64,000 nt of DNA from Microbacterium testaceum (lineage in GTDB: Bacteria; Actinomycetota; Actinomycetes; Actinomycetales; Microbacteriaceae): the NCBI RefSeq assembly GCF_029761935.1, contig NZ_CP121699.1, positions 124,001-188,000 of the forward strand. Reading direction: 5' to 3'. Under the pieces are notes generated by a model. The model worked only from the letters and a program-made list of their open reading frames with translations. It made no database searches and had not been told where the DNA came from. Position 1 is the first letter of the stretch, and every line of letters starts with the position of its first letter. The translations under genes were made by a program, and so were the position numbers. Positions 1-6,532 of the stretch are shown one piece after another.

Positions 1-37
1 CCGACCCGCCTGTACGACCCGCCACGCGGGATACCGG

Positions 38-43
38 TAAACT
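38..43 (+). promoter_or_regulatory. putative -10 element of the DUF3117 gene
   Basis: The hexamer TAAACT fits the actinobacterial -10 consensus TANNNT and lies 34 bases before the ATG at 78. No convincing -35 is visible. The start itself is preceded by a purine-rich ribosome binding site (aaaaggggg, ending about six bases before ATG), so this transcript has a short leader. Confidence 0.4.
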
Positions 44-77
44 TCTCAGGCAGACCAACGACGAAAAGGGGGCCGCG

Positions 78-248
78 ATGGCAGCCATGAAGCCGCGTAC
101 CGGCGACGGACCGATGGAGGCCGTGAAGGAGGGCCGGTTGATCATCGTGCGCGTGCCGCTCGAGGGTGGCGGGCGACTCGTCGTCTCGGTGAACGACGCC
201 GAGGCGAAGGAACTCTACGACGTGCTCGGTGGTGTCGTCACCGCCTGA
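78..248 (+). CDS. DUF3117 family small protein
   Basis: This 56-residue protein begins MAAMKPRTGDGPMEA and ends VLGGVVTA. It matches the actinobacterial DUF3117 family in length and in the conserved MKPRTGDGPMEAxKEGR start, followed by a strand-rich stretch (RLIIVRVPLEGGGRLVVSV). The function of the family is not established. The start is set by a purine-rich ribosome binding site just upstream and by the family length. A clear hairpin terminator follows within 20 bases, so it is probably monocistronic. The gene is shorter than common ORF cut-offs and easily missed. Confidence 0.9.
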   Translation: MAAMKPRTGDGPMEAVKEGRLIIVRVPLEGGGRLVVSVNDAEAKELYDVLGGVVTA

Positions 249-265
249 CGACCACCGACGCAGAG

Positions 266-293
266 AAGGCCGGCTCCCGCGGGGGTCGGCCTT
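266..293 (+). terminator. intrinsic terminator after DUF3117
   Basis: A hairpin with arms aaggccg (266-272) and cggcctt (287-293) is followed on the plus strand by cttcgttt. It lies 18 bases after the DUF3117 stop. The neighbouring methyltransferase ends at 325 on the opposite strand, so the hairpin may serve both genes. Confidence 0.7.
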
Positions 294-324
294 CTTCGTT
301 TACGCGGGGTTCGCGGGGAGAGGC

Positions 325-963
325 TCAGGCCTCGGGCGGACGGGTCGTGAGCTGCAGCAGGCCCTCGCCCGTAGTCGACAGCGCGCCGATGACGGCGGGG
401 GAGGACTGCACCTCCTGAATCAGCGAGCGGTAGGCCGTGGTCACCGCGTCGCGACGCACCGGGTCGGCGACCGCGCCGTGCGCGAGGACGCGGGGGATGA
501 GGACGGTCCCCCCGGCGCGCACCAGACGCAGGCCGTGCTCGACGTACTCGATGACGCCCTCGGGGTCGGCGTCGATGAAGACGATGTCGTACGACGCCTC
601 GTTCATGCGCGGGAGAACATCGGATGCCCGCCCGGTGATGAATCGCGCACGCGCGGCGGGGACGCGGGCGTCCGAGAAGGCGGAGCGCGCGGCCCCGAGG
701 TGCTCGGGTTCGCTGTCGATCGTGGTGATCGTCGCGCGGGGCGAACCGTGCAGCAGCCAGAGGCCCGACACGCCGCCGCCGGTGCCCACCTCGACGATGT
801 TCAGAGCACGGGATGCCGCCGAGATCACCGCGGCCTGGGCCCCGACCGCGGGGCTGATGGGCGCCGCGCCGAGCTCGAGCGCGTGCGCCCGGGCGCGAGC
901 GATGTGCTCGGGCTCGACCGTCGACTCCTGCACGAACCGTTCGTTCGCCTCATGACCGCTCAC
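325..963 (-). CDS. O-methyltransferase (class I SAM-dependent)
   Basis: This 212-residue protein has a Rossmann-type SAM-binding fold. The glycine-rich motif I reads VEVGTGGGVSGLWLL at about residues 57-71, the acidic loop TTIDSEPEHL follows at about 79-88, and YDIVFIDADPEG at about 124-135 matches the strand-4 metal/substrate motif of the COMT/CCoAOMT-like O-methyltransferase family 3. It probably transfers a methyl group from SAM to a hydroxyl group of a small molecule; the substrate is unknown. The GTG start at 963 is supported by an excellent ribosome binding site, gaggagg, six bases upstream. It is divergent from tatB. Actinobacterial relatives are commonly annotated next to sigma-E or tat genes, but nothing here fixes its role. 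Confidence 0.85.
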   Translation of the reverse strand: MSGHEANERFVQESTVEPEHIARARAHALELGAAPISPAVGAQAAVISAASRALNIVEVGTGGGVSGLWLLHGSPRATITTIDSEPEHLGAARSAFSDARVPAARARFITGRASDVLPRMNEASYDIVFIDADPEGVIEYVEHGLRLVRAGGTVLIPRVLAHGAVADPVRRDAVTTAYRSLIQEVQSSPAVIGALSTTGEGLLQLTTRPPEA

Positions 964-1023
964 GTGGACCTCCTCAGATCAGGCTAGACGGCGGATGGTC
1001 GCTGGACCCCCAGGCGAGGCCGG

Positions 1024-1029
1024 TAATCT
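1024..1029 (+). promoter_or_regulatory. leaderless -10 element of tatB
   Basis: TAATCT is followed by exactly six bases (ggaggc) and then the ATG of tatB. With a normal -10 to start-site distance, transcription would begin at or beside the A of the start codon. The ggagg could also act as a ribosome binding site for a transcript starting further upstream. Confidence 0.5.
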
Positions 1030-1035
1030 GGAGGC

Positions 1036-1407
1036 ATGTTCTTCGGCCTCACGATCGAGAAGCTGATGCTGATCGGTGTGATCGCAGCGGTCCTCGTCGG
1101 CCCCGAGCGTCTGCCGCGCTACGCGGAGGCGTTGGCCAAGTTCACCAAGCGCGCGAAAGAGACGCTGCAGGGTGCCCGTTCGCGCATGCGCGACGAGATG
1201 GGGCCCGAGTTCGACGACGTCGACTGGAAGAAGCTCGACCCGCGCCAGTACGACCCGCGGCGCATCATCCGCGAGGCGCTCCTCGACGACACCCCGACGG
1301 CGACGATGCGGGCCGCGGGCGCCGCAGCTCTCGCGGCGCGCGAGAAGCCGGCATCCACCCCCTTCGTGGCGGGCGAGCTGCCGCCGTTCGACGACGAGGC
1401 GACCTGA
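1036..1407 (+). CDS. tatB: Sec-independent protein translocase TatB
   Basis: The 123-residue product starts MFFGLTIEKLMLIGVIAAVLVGPERLP, a single membrane-spanning helix followed by the GPERLP hinge typical of TatB/TatA. An amphipathic helix (about residues 25-50) rich in Lys, Arg and Ala follows, then a charged, disordered tail. The longer amphipathic and tail region and the Glu in the short N-terminal helix favour TatB over TatA. It would act with TatC as the receptor for twin-arginine signal peptides. No tatA or tatC is in the window. It converges with mrp, 43 bases apart, with a small inverted repeat (cggctc/gagccg) between the two stops. Confidence 0.85.
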   Translation: MFFGLTIEKLMLIGVIAAVLVGPERLPRYAEALAKFTKRAKETLQGARSRMRDEMGPEFDDVDWKKLDPRQYDPRRIIREALLDDTPTATMRAAGAAALAAREKPASTPFVAGELPPFDDEAT

Positions 1408-1450
1408 CGGCTCGCCGCTCGTGCTGAGCCGCGGGGCGTCCCGCTCTGCG

Positions 1451-2599
1451 TCAGACGTTCAGGCGCAGGGGCTTGCCGGACAGTCCGCGCGGGCGCACCG
1501 CCAGGGCAGAGGCCGCCGCGTCGATCGCGATCGCAGCCGGGTCGTCGGGCTGCGACAGCACGACGGGGCGCCCGTCGTCGCCCCCGGTGCGGAGGGCGGG
1601 GCTGAGAGGAACGGATGCCAGCAGCGGCACGTCCACGCCGTCGCTCGAGAGGGCGCGGGCCACCTCTTCTCCGCCGCCCGAGCCGAAGAGGTCGAGGACG
1701 GTCCCGTCGGCCAGGGTCATCGCGGCCATGTTCTCGATCACGCCGATGGGGCGTTGGCCGGTCTGGCGCGCGACGAGGCCGGAGCGCACGGCGACCTCGG
1801 CGGCCGCCGCTTGCGGAGTCGTGACGACCAGGACGTCGGCGTGGGGGAGCAGCTGCCCGACCGAGATGGCGACGTCGCCGGTACCGGGCGGCATGTCGAG
1901 CAGCAGCACGTCGAGATCACCGAAGAACACGTCGGTGAGGAACTGCTGCACGGTGCGATGCAGCATCGGTCCACGCCAGGCGACAGCGCCGGCGGCATCC
2001 TCTCCGGGCCGTCGGAGGAACATGCCGATCGAGATGACCTTCACCCCGTAGGCGACGGGCGGCAGGATGAGGTCGTCGAGCTTGGTCGGCGCGGGAGGCA
2101 GACCATCGGCGTCGACGAGCCCGAGCAGCCCCGGGATCGAGAAACCGTGGACGTCGGCGTCGATCAGACCGACGCGCAGCCCCTTCGCCGCCAGCGCCAC
2201 CGCGAGGTTCGCGGTCACGGTCGACTTGCCCACGCCGCCCTTGCCGCTGGTCACCGCGATGACGCGGGTCAGCGAGTCGGGGCCGAAGGGCATCTCGCGT
2301 CTCGCGCGGCCGCCGCGGAGCTTGTCGGTCAACGCCTTCCGCTCGTCGGGCGACATCACCCCGACCCGCACGTCGACCGCGTCGATCCCGGCGACCGAGG
2401 CCGCGGCATCCCGGACCTCCCGCTCGATGCGGTCGGCGGCGGGGCAGCCCACGATGGTGAGGGCGATGGCCACCTGGGCCGTGGTGCCCGCGACCGAGAT
2501 CTCTCGCAGCATGTCGAGCTCGCCGAGGGGACGACGAAGCTCGGGATCGGTGACCGCGGCGACGGCCGAACGAACCCTCTCGGTGAGGTCGACGCTCAC
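1451..2599 (-). CDS. mrp: Mrp/ApbC-type iron-sulfur cluster carrier ATPase
   Basis: The product has 382 residues. Residues 1-90 form a MIP18/DUF59-like domain. A P-loop NTPase of the Mrp/NBP35/MinD class follows, with the deviant Walker A motif TSGKGGVGKST at about residues 116-126, the switch region LIDADVHGFSIPGLLG, and the Walker B-like VLLLDMPPGTGD at about 234-245. The family binds and transfers Fe-S clusters to apoproteins. The canonical C-terminal CxxC is not visible, as in several Mrp homologues. The GTG start overlaps the stop of the DUF1003 gene (GTGA, 2596-2599), so it is translationally coupled at the end of a three-gene minus-strand operon. Confidence 0.9.
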   Translation of the reverse strand: MSVDLTERVRSAVAAVTDPELRRPLGELDMLREISVAGTTAQVAIALTIVGCPAADRIEREVRDAAASVAGIDAVDVRVGVMSPDERKALTDKLRGGRARREMPFGPDSLTRVIAVTSGKGGVGKSTVTANLAVALAAKGLRVGLIDADVHGFSIPGLLGLVDADGLPPAPTKLDDLILPPVAYGVKVISIGMFLRRPGEDAAGAVAWRGPMLHRTVQQFLTDVFFGDLDVLLLDMPPGTGDVAISVGQLLPHADVLVVTTPQAAAAEVAVRSGLVARQTGQRPIGVIENMAAMTLADGTVLDLFGSGGGEEVARALSSDGVDVPLLASVPLSPALRTGGDDGRPVVLSQPDDPAAIAIDAAASALAVRPRGLSGKPLRLNV

Positions 2600-3192
2600 G
2601 AGCCGGGCCGCACGGGCTCGGAGTGCGTGCCGCGGCGCAGGTCTCCGCGAGGGGCATCCGCGCGTCCGGACTCCGTCCGCGGGGCGTCGTCGTCGGCGTC
2701 GAGACGCTCCAGCGCCGCCCGGAGTTCGGCGCGCAGCGTGTCCTTCGTGATGACCTCGTCGGTCAGGTCGCGCACGGCCATGCGCAGCGCCACGATCTCG
2801 CGGGCGAGGTACTCGGTGTCGGCCAGGTTGCGCTCGGCGCGCTGGCGATCCTGCTCGATCTGCACGCGGTCGCGGTCATCTTGCCGGTTCTGGGCCAACA
2901 GGATGAGGGGCGCGGCGTAGGACGCCTGCAGAGAGAGCACGAGGGTCAGCGCGGTGAAGCCGATCGCGGCGGAGTCGAAGCGCAGTTCGTCGGGGGCGAT
3001 CGAGTTCCAGCCCATCCACACCACGCAGAACAGCGTCAGGGACAGCAGGAACGTCGGGGTCCCCATCGCGCGCGCGACCCACTCGGTGAACCGACCGAAG
3101 CGGTCGCGCGAGGGCTGCGGGGCGCGAGGGGCGAGGACGCCGGTGCGGCCGCGCGGGGCGTCGAGAGCCGGCTTGCGGTTGTTGCGTGCCAT
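2596..3192 (-). CDS. DUF1003 domain membrane protein
   Basis: This 198-residue protein has two hydrophobic helices, FLLSLTLFCVVWMGWNSIAP at about residues 48-67 and a second around residues 76-98 (IGFTALTLVLSLQASYAAPLIL). The following LILLAQNRQDDRDR is the hallmark DUF1003 motif. A charged, likely coiled-coil tail (about 110-165) follows, and the C-terminus is basic and Pro/Arg-rich. Function is unknown. Its ATG overlaps the stop of the MgtE-N/CBS gene upstream by one base (TGATG), and its stop overlaps the mrp start. This order (MgtE-N, DUF1003, mrp) recurs in Actinobacteria, and the association with an MgtE-like regulator domain suggests a role in membrane or magnesium homeostasis, but that is inference. 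Confidence 0.88.
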   Translation of the reverse strand: MARNNRKPALDAPRGRTGVLAPRAPQPSRDRFGRFTEWVARAMGTPTFLLSLTLFCVVWMGWNSIAPDELRFDSAAIGFTALTLVLSLQASYAAPLILLAQNRQDDRDRVQIEQDRQRAERNLADTEYLAREIVALRMAVRDLTDEVITKDTLRAELRAALERLDADDDAPRTESGRADAPRGDLRRGTHSEPVRPGS

Positions 3193-4511
3193 CAGCGCCT
3201 CCTCGGGGTCTGGGGGATCTGGGTCGGGATGCTCGACGTATGCGTGGGTCTGATCGTGGCCCTGGGTCTCGGATCATCGCTGTCGTGCGTGCGCCAGTCA
3301 TCGGGCAGCAGGTAGTCGAGCACGTCGTCGACGCTCACGCAGCCCACGAGTCGGTGCGCCTGGTCGACCACGGGGAGCGAGACGAGGTTGTAGCTCGCGA
3401 GCAGGCGCGCGACCTCGGCGGCGGTGGCGTCGGCGGTGACCGGCTCGAGGGTGTCGTCGATGATCGCGCCGAGGCGCTCGTGCGGCGGGTAGCGCAGCAT
3501 GCGCTGGAAGTGCACGGTGCCGAGCAGGCGCCCGGTGGGTGTCTCGTACGGCGGAAGGGTGATGAAGACGGATGCCGCGAGGGCGGGGTGCAGCTCGTGC
3601 CGGCGGATGAGGGCCAAGGCCTCGGCCACCGTCGCATCGGCCGACAGCACGATCGGCTCGGGCGTCATCAGACCGCCCGCGGTGTCGGGGCCGTACTGCA
3701 GGAGGGCGCGGACGTCGTCGGCCTCCTCCGGCTCCATCAGGTCGAGCAGCTGCTCGGAGCGCGACTCGGGGAGCTGACCGAGGAGGTCGGCCGCGTCGTC
3801 GGGCTCCATGGCATCCAGGATGTCGGCGGCGCGCTCGTCGCCGAGCTGCTCGAGGATGTGGACCTGCTCGTCCTCGGGCATCTCTTCGAGGGCGTCGGCC
3901 AGGCGGTCGTCGCTGAGCTCTTCGGCCACCTCGATGAGGCGCTCCTCGGGCAGGTCGAGGAGGGTGTTGGCGAGGTCGGCGGGCTTGAGCTCGGAGTAGG
4001 TCGCGACCAGCTGCTCAGCGGACTGCGCCTCGCCGGGAGTCTGGTTCTCGCGCACCTCGCCCCACGCGGCGAACGTCGTCGCGCCCTTGGCGAAGGGCGA
4101 GGCGCTCGTGCGCGGGCGGCGCAGGAACAGCTGCCCCACGTCCCATTCGCCGAGGCGATTGCGCTCGATCGCGACGTCTTCGATGACCGCGGTGCCCGAG
4201 CCGTCGACGAGGCTCACGCGGCGTCCGAGCATCTCGGCCATGACGCGCACTTCGCCGCCGCGCTGCTGGAAACGGCGCACGTTGATGAGACCGGTCGTGA
4301 TGACCTGACCGGCCTGTATGGAGGTGACGCGCCCGATGGACACGAACACATGTCGTCGTCCGGGAATCTCGACGACGAGCCCCACGACGCGCGGCGCCGC
4401 AGACGCGCGGTATATCACCACGACGTCGCGCACCTTACCCAGACGGTCTCCCGCCGGGTCGAACACCGTGCAGCCCGCCAAGCGGGCGACGAAAACCCTT
4501 TGCGTGCTCAC
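3192..4511 (-). CDS. PRC-barrel / MgtE-N / CBS domain protein
   Basis: The 439-residue protein begins with a PRC-barrel-like segment (FVARLAGCTVFDPAGDRLGK, about 7-26). A MgtE intracellular N-terminal superhelix follows, with repeated DLPEERL, EEMPEDEQ and AMEPDDAADLL segments (about 185-270). Two CBS domains come next (about 290-415, including TAAEVARLLASYNLVSLPVVD). There are no transmembrane helices, so it is not a channel; MgtE N/CBS modules normally sense Mg2+ and nucleotides. It probably acts as a soluble regulator or scaffold. It heads the operon with DUF1003 and mrp and is divergent from the GSP17M gene. A long plus-strand open frame over this locus is a composition artefact. Confidence 0.85.
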   Translation of the reverse strand: MSTQRVFVARLAGCTVFDPAGDRLGKVRDVVVIYRASAAPRVVGLVVEIPGRRHVFVSIGRVTSIQAGQVITTGLINVRRFQQRGGEVRVMAEMLGRRVSLVDGSGTAVIEDVAIERNRLGEWDVGQLFLRRPRTSASPFAKGATTFAAWGEVRENQTPGEAQSAEQLVATYSELKPADLANTLLDLPEERLIEVAEELSDDRLADALEEMPEDEQVHILEQLGDERAADILDAMEPDDAADLLGQLPESRSEQLLDLMEPEEADDVRALLQYGPDTAGGLMTPEPIVLSADATVAEALALIRRHELHPALAASVFITLPPYETPTGRLLGTVHFQRMLRYPPHERLGAIIDDTLEPVTADATAAEVARLLASYNLVSLPVVDQAHRLVGCVSVDDVLDYLLPDDWRTHDSDDPRPRATIRPTHTSSIPTQIPQTPRRR

Positions 4512-4517
4512 CGGTAC

Positions 4518-4523
4518 AGCGTA
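4518..4523 (-). promoter_or_regulatory. leaderless -10 element of the MgtE-N operon
   Basis: On the minus strand TACGCT is followed by six bases (gtaccg) and then the GTG start at 4511. This is the spacing seen before many other starts in the window and predicts a transcript starting at the GTG. Confidence 0.55.
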
Positions 4524-4570
4524 GTCCGCGCCTCCTCTGCAACACCTCGGGAACGGTCAGGCGCGCGTGA

Positions 4571-4576
4571 CAGGAT
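4571..4576 (+). promoter_or_regulatory. leaderless -10-like element of the GSP17M gene
   Basis: CAGGAT (fits NANNNT) is followed by six bases (ggtgaa) and the ATG at 4583. The match to TANNNT is imperfect at the first position, so this is weaker than the neighbouring examples. Confidence 0.4.
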
Positions 4577-4582
4577 GGTGAA

Positions 4583-5329
4583 ATGAGTATGTTCGCGCAG
4601 CGTCCGGGTGCCGGTCGCGACGAGGTCGGCGAGAAGATCGCCTCGTTCCCGACGTATGAGCAGGCGCAGAAGGCCGTCTCGTCCCTCATCGCCGGCGAGG
4701 TGCCCGCGCGCGACATCGCGATCGTGGGTTCGGGTCTGCGCTCGATCGAGCGCATCACCGGCAAGCTCGGTTACGCGACGGCGGCCCGCTCGGGTGCGCT
4801 GAACGGCCTCATGCTCGGCCTGCTCTTCGCGTTCATCTTCGTGCTCGGGATGCCGACCGTGCAGATCTCCGCCTTCATCGGCGTCCTGCTGGTCGGAATG
4901 GCGCTCGGCATGATCTTGAGCATCGGGACGTACTCGATCGTGCGCCGCCGCCGCGATTTCGCGTCGGTGATGCAGGTCGCCGCCGACCACTATGACGTCT
5001 GCGTCGCGGCGCCCAGCGTGCACAAGGCCCGCGGGATCGTGGGCCCGGCCGTCTCCGCTGCCGCTCCCACCGTCGTGTCGCGTCCGGCGCCCTCGGACTC
5101 CGCGCCGCCGCAGTACGGCGAACGGGTCGCCCCGGGCTCCGCTGCTCCCATCGCCCCGCCCCGCCCCCCGGCACCGACCCCGAACTCGGCCCCGCGCGAC
5201 GACGAGCCCCCGCGGTACGGGGAGCGCATCGCCCCGCCGTCGGCGCCCGTGCCCGAGGCGACGGAGAACGACGACCGTACCGCCGAGACTCCGCGCCCCG
5301 ACGAGCGCGCCACCCCGACCGAGCGGTGA
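4583..5329 (+). CDS. GSP17M-like general stress membrane protein
   Basis: The product has 248 residues. The N-terminal half carries the general stress protein 17M (YflT-like) domain: IASFPTYEQAQKAVSSLIAG (about 19-38) and a DIAIVGSGLRSIERITGKLGY segment (about 44-64). Two hydrophobic helices follow (about 72-95 and 98-120). The C-terminal half (about 150-248) is Pro-, Ala- and acid-rich, and contains two related blocks, PPQYGERVAPGS and PPRYGERIAPPS, as an imperfect internal repeat. The family is stress-induced in Bacillus, but its biochemical role is unknown. The stop overlaps the next start (GTGA, 5326-5329), which couples it to the hydrolase. Confidence 0.8.
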   Translation: MSMFAQRPGAGRDEVGEKIASFPTYEQAQKAVSSLIAGEVPARDIAIVGSGLRSIERITGKLGYATAARSGALNGLMLGLLFAFIFVLGMPTVQISAFIGVLLVGMALGMILSIGTYSIVRRRRDFASVMQVAADHYDVCVAAPSVHKARGIVGPAVSAAAPTVVSRPAPSDSAPPQYGERVAPGSAAPIAPPRPPAPTPNSAPRDDEPPRYGERIAPPSAPVPEATENDDRTAETPRPDERATPTER

Positions 5330-5994
5330 GCACCGAGCCCGTCCGCATCGCCGTCGCGCTGCCGGCGGGTGACACCGAGGTGTCGGGCCTGTGGTCCGCG
5401 GTACCGGCCGCTGCCACGACCGTCGCTCTCGCGCACGGTGCGGGCGCAGCGATGGAGCACCCGTTCCTCTCCGGGCTCTCCGACGCCCTCGTGGCCTCAG
5501 GGGTGTCGGTGCTGCGCTTCGTCTTCCCCTACGTCGAGGCGGGACGCCGCATGCCCGGACCCGCGCCCCACGCGGTGGCCACCTGGACAGGCGTCGAGGC
5601 CTGGCTCGCCTCGGCCGCCCCCGGCCCGTACGCGGCGGTGGGGAAGTCGTACGGCGGGCGCATGGCATCCATGGCCTCCGCCCAGGGGGTGATCGCCCCG
5701 GCCGGTCTCGTGTACCTCGGGTATCCGCTTCACCCGCCGGGGCGTCCCGACAAGCCGCGCCGCGAGCACCTGCCCGCGATCAGCGTTCCGCAGTTGTTCG
5801 TCGAGGGCGAGAACGACCCCTTCATCGCCCCGCGCGCCCAGTTCGACGAAGTCGTCGCCTCGTGCAAGGACGCGCGGGTGCACTGGATCGCCGGCGGCAA
5901 CCACTCGTTCGAGGTGAAGGGCGCTCGGCGCCCGGCCGACGAGATCGGTGCGGCTCTGGCTCCGGTGGTCGCGGAGTTCGTGCGCTCGCTCTGA
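5326..5994 (+). CDS. alpha/beta hydrolase, KANL3/Tex30 (dienelactone hydrolase-like) type
   Basis: The 222-residue product has an early oxyanion-loop motif AHGAGAAMEHPFLSGL (about residues 35-50) typical of KANL3/Tex30-like hydrolases. The nucleophile elbow GKSYGGRMAS (Ser at about 108) follows. The acid is probably in EGENDPFI (about 165-172) and the catalytic His in IAGGNHSFEV (about 190-199). The substrate cannot be inferred. The GTG start overlaps the preceding stop, so the two genes are cotranscribed. It is the last gene before a 540-base convergent gap packed with repeats. Confidence 0.82.
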   Translation: MSTEPVRIAVALPAGDTEVSGLWSAVPAAATTVALAHGAGAAMEHPFLSGLSDALVASGVSVLRFVFPYVEAGRRMPGPAPHAVATWTGVEAWLASAAPGPYAAVGKSYGGRMASMASAQGVIAPAGLVYLGYPLHPPGRPDKPRREHLPAISVPQLFVEGENDPFIAPRAQFDEVVASCKDARVHWIAGGNHSFEVKGARRPADEIGAALAPVVAEFVRSL

Positions 5995-6049
5995 CGACCT
6001 GGGCGGCGGGTCGCGCTCCGATGACTGTCAGCGCCCTCCCGGGAAGCTC

Positions 6050-6450
6050 TGGGCTCCGCGCGGTTTCGCGCGGTGAACGCAACGCAGGAGTTTCGGCGGC
6101 GGGGCGGTGCACAACTCCTGCAGTTCCGCGCCGGGGGAGGCGTGGATGCCGTGGGTGCGTCGAAATATCCGGAGTTGTGTCCGGGTGGTGCTGCCGCGCG
6201 ACGCGGTGGCGTGCCGGGTTGCGGCTGCCCGCGTCGGGGCCTGGCCGCGGGCCCCGGGCTTCGCGGGGTTTGCCGCGGCGAACGCAACGCAGGAGTTTCG
6301 GCGGCGGGGGCGGTGCACAACTCCTGCAGTTCCGCGCCGGGGAGGCGTGGGTGCGTCGACATTTCCTGAGTTGTGTCGGGGTAGTGCTGCCCCGCCGCGC
6401 GGTGGCGCGTCGGTCGCGGCTGCCCGCGTCGGCGCCCCGCCGCGTGACCC
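6050..6450. repeat. 205-bp tandem direct repeat with alternating GGAGTTGTG words in a convergent gap
   Basis: Two degenerate copies with a period of about 205 bases (anchored at 6075 and 6280) fill most of the gap between the hydrolase and gamma-glutamyltransferase. Each copy holds a plus-strand caggagttt, then the reverse complement cacaactcctgcag about 20 bases later, then ggagttgtgt or gagttgtgt again some 50 bases on, followed by the shared stretch gcggctgcccgcgtcgg. The rest of the gap (6451-6532) is GC-rich sequence with no gene. No credible coding frame exists: stops and indels differ between the copies. See findings. Confidence 0.8.
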
Positions 6451-6532
6451 CTCGCGTTTGCGCCCCCGCGCAGCCCGGCGCCCCGCCGCATGTAGCCCGG
6501 CGCGTCGACGCCCCGACGCGCGGACCCGAGCG

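Noticed and set aside
3186..4586. 466-codon plus-strand open frame
   Set aside because: It is antisense to the PRC/MgtE-N/CBS gene, whose product has recognisable domains. The long frame is a by-product of GC-rich codon positions.
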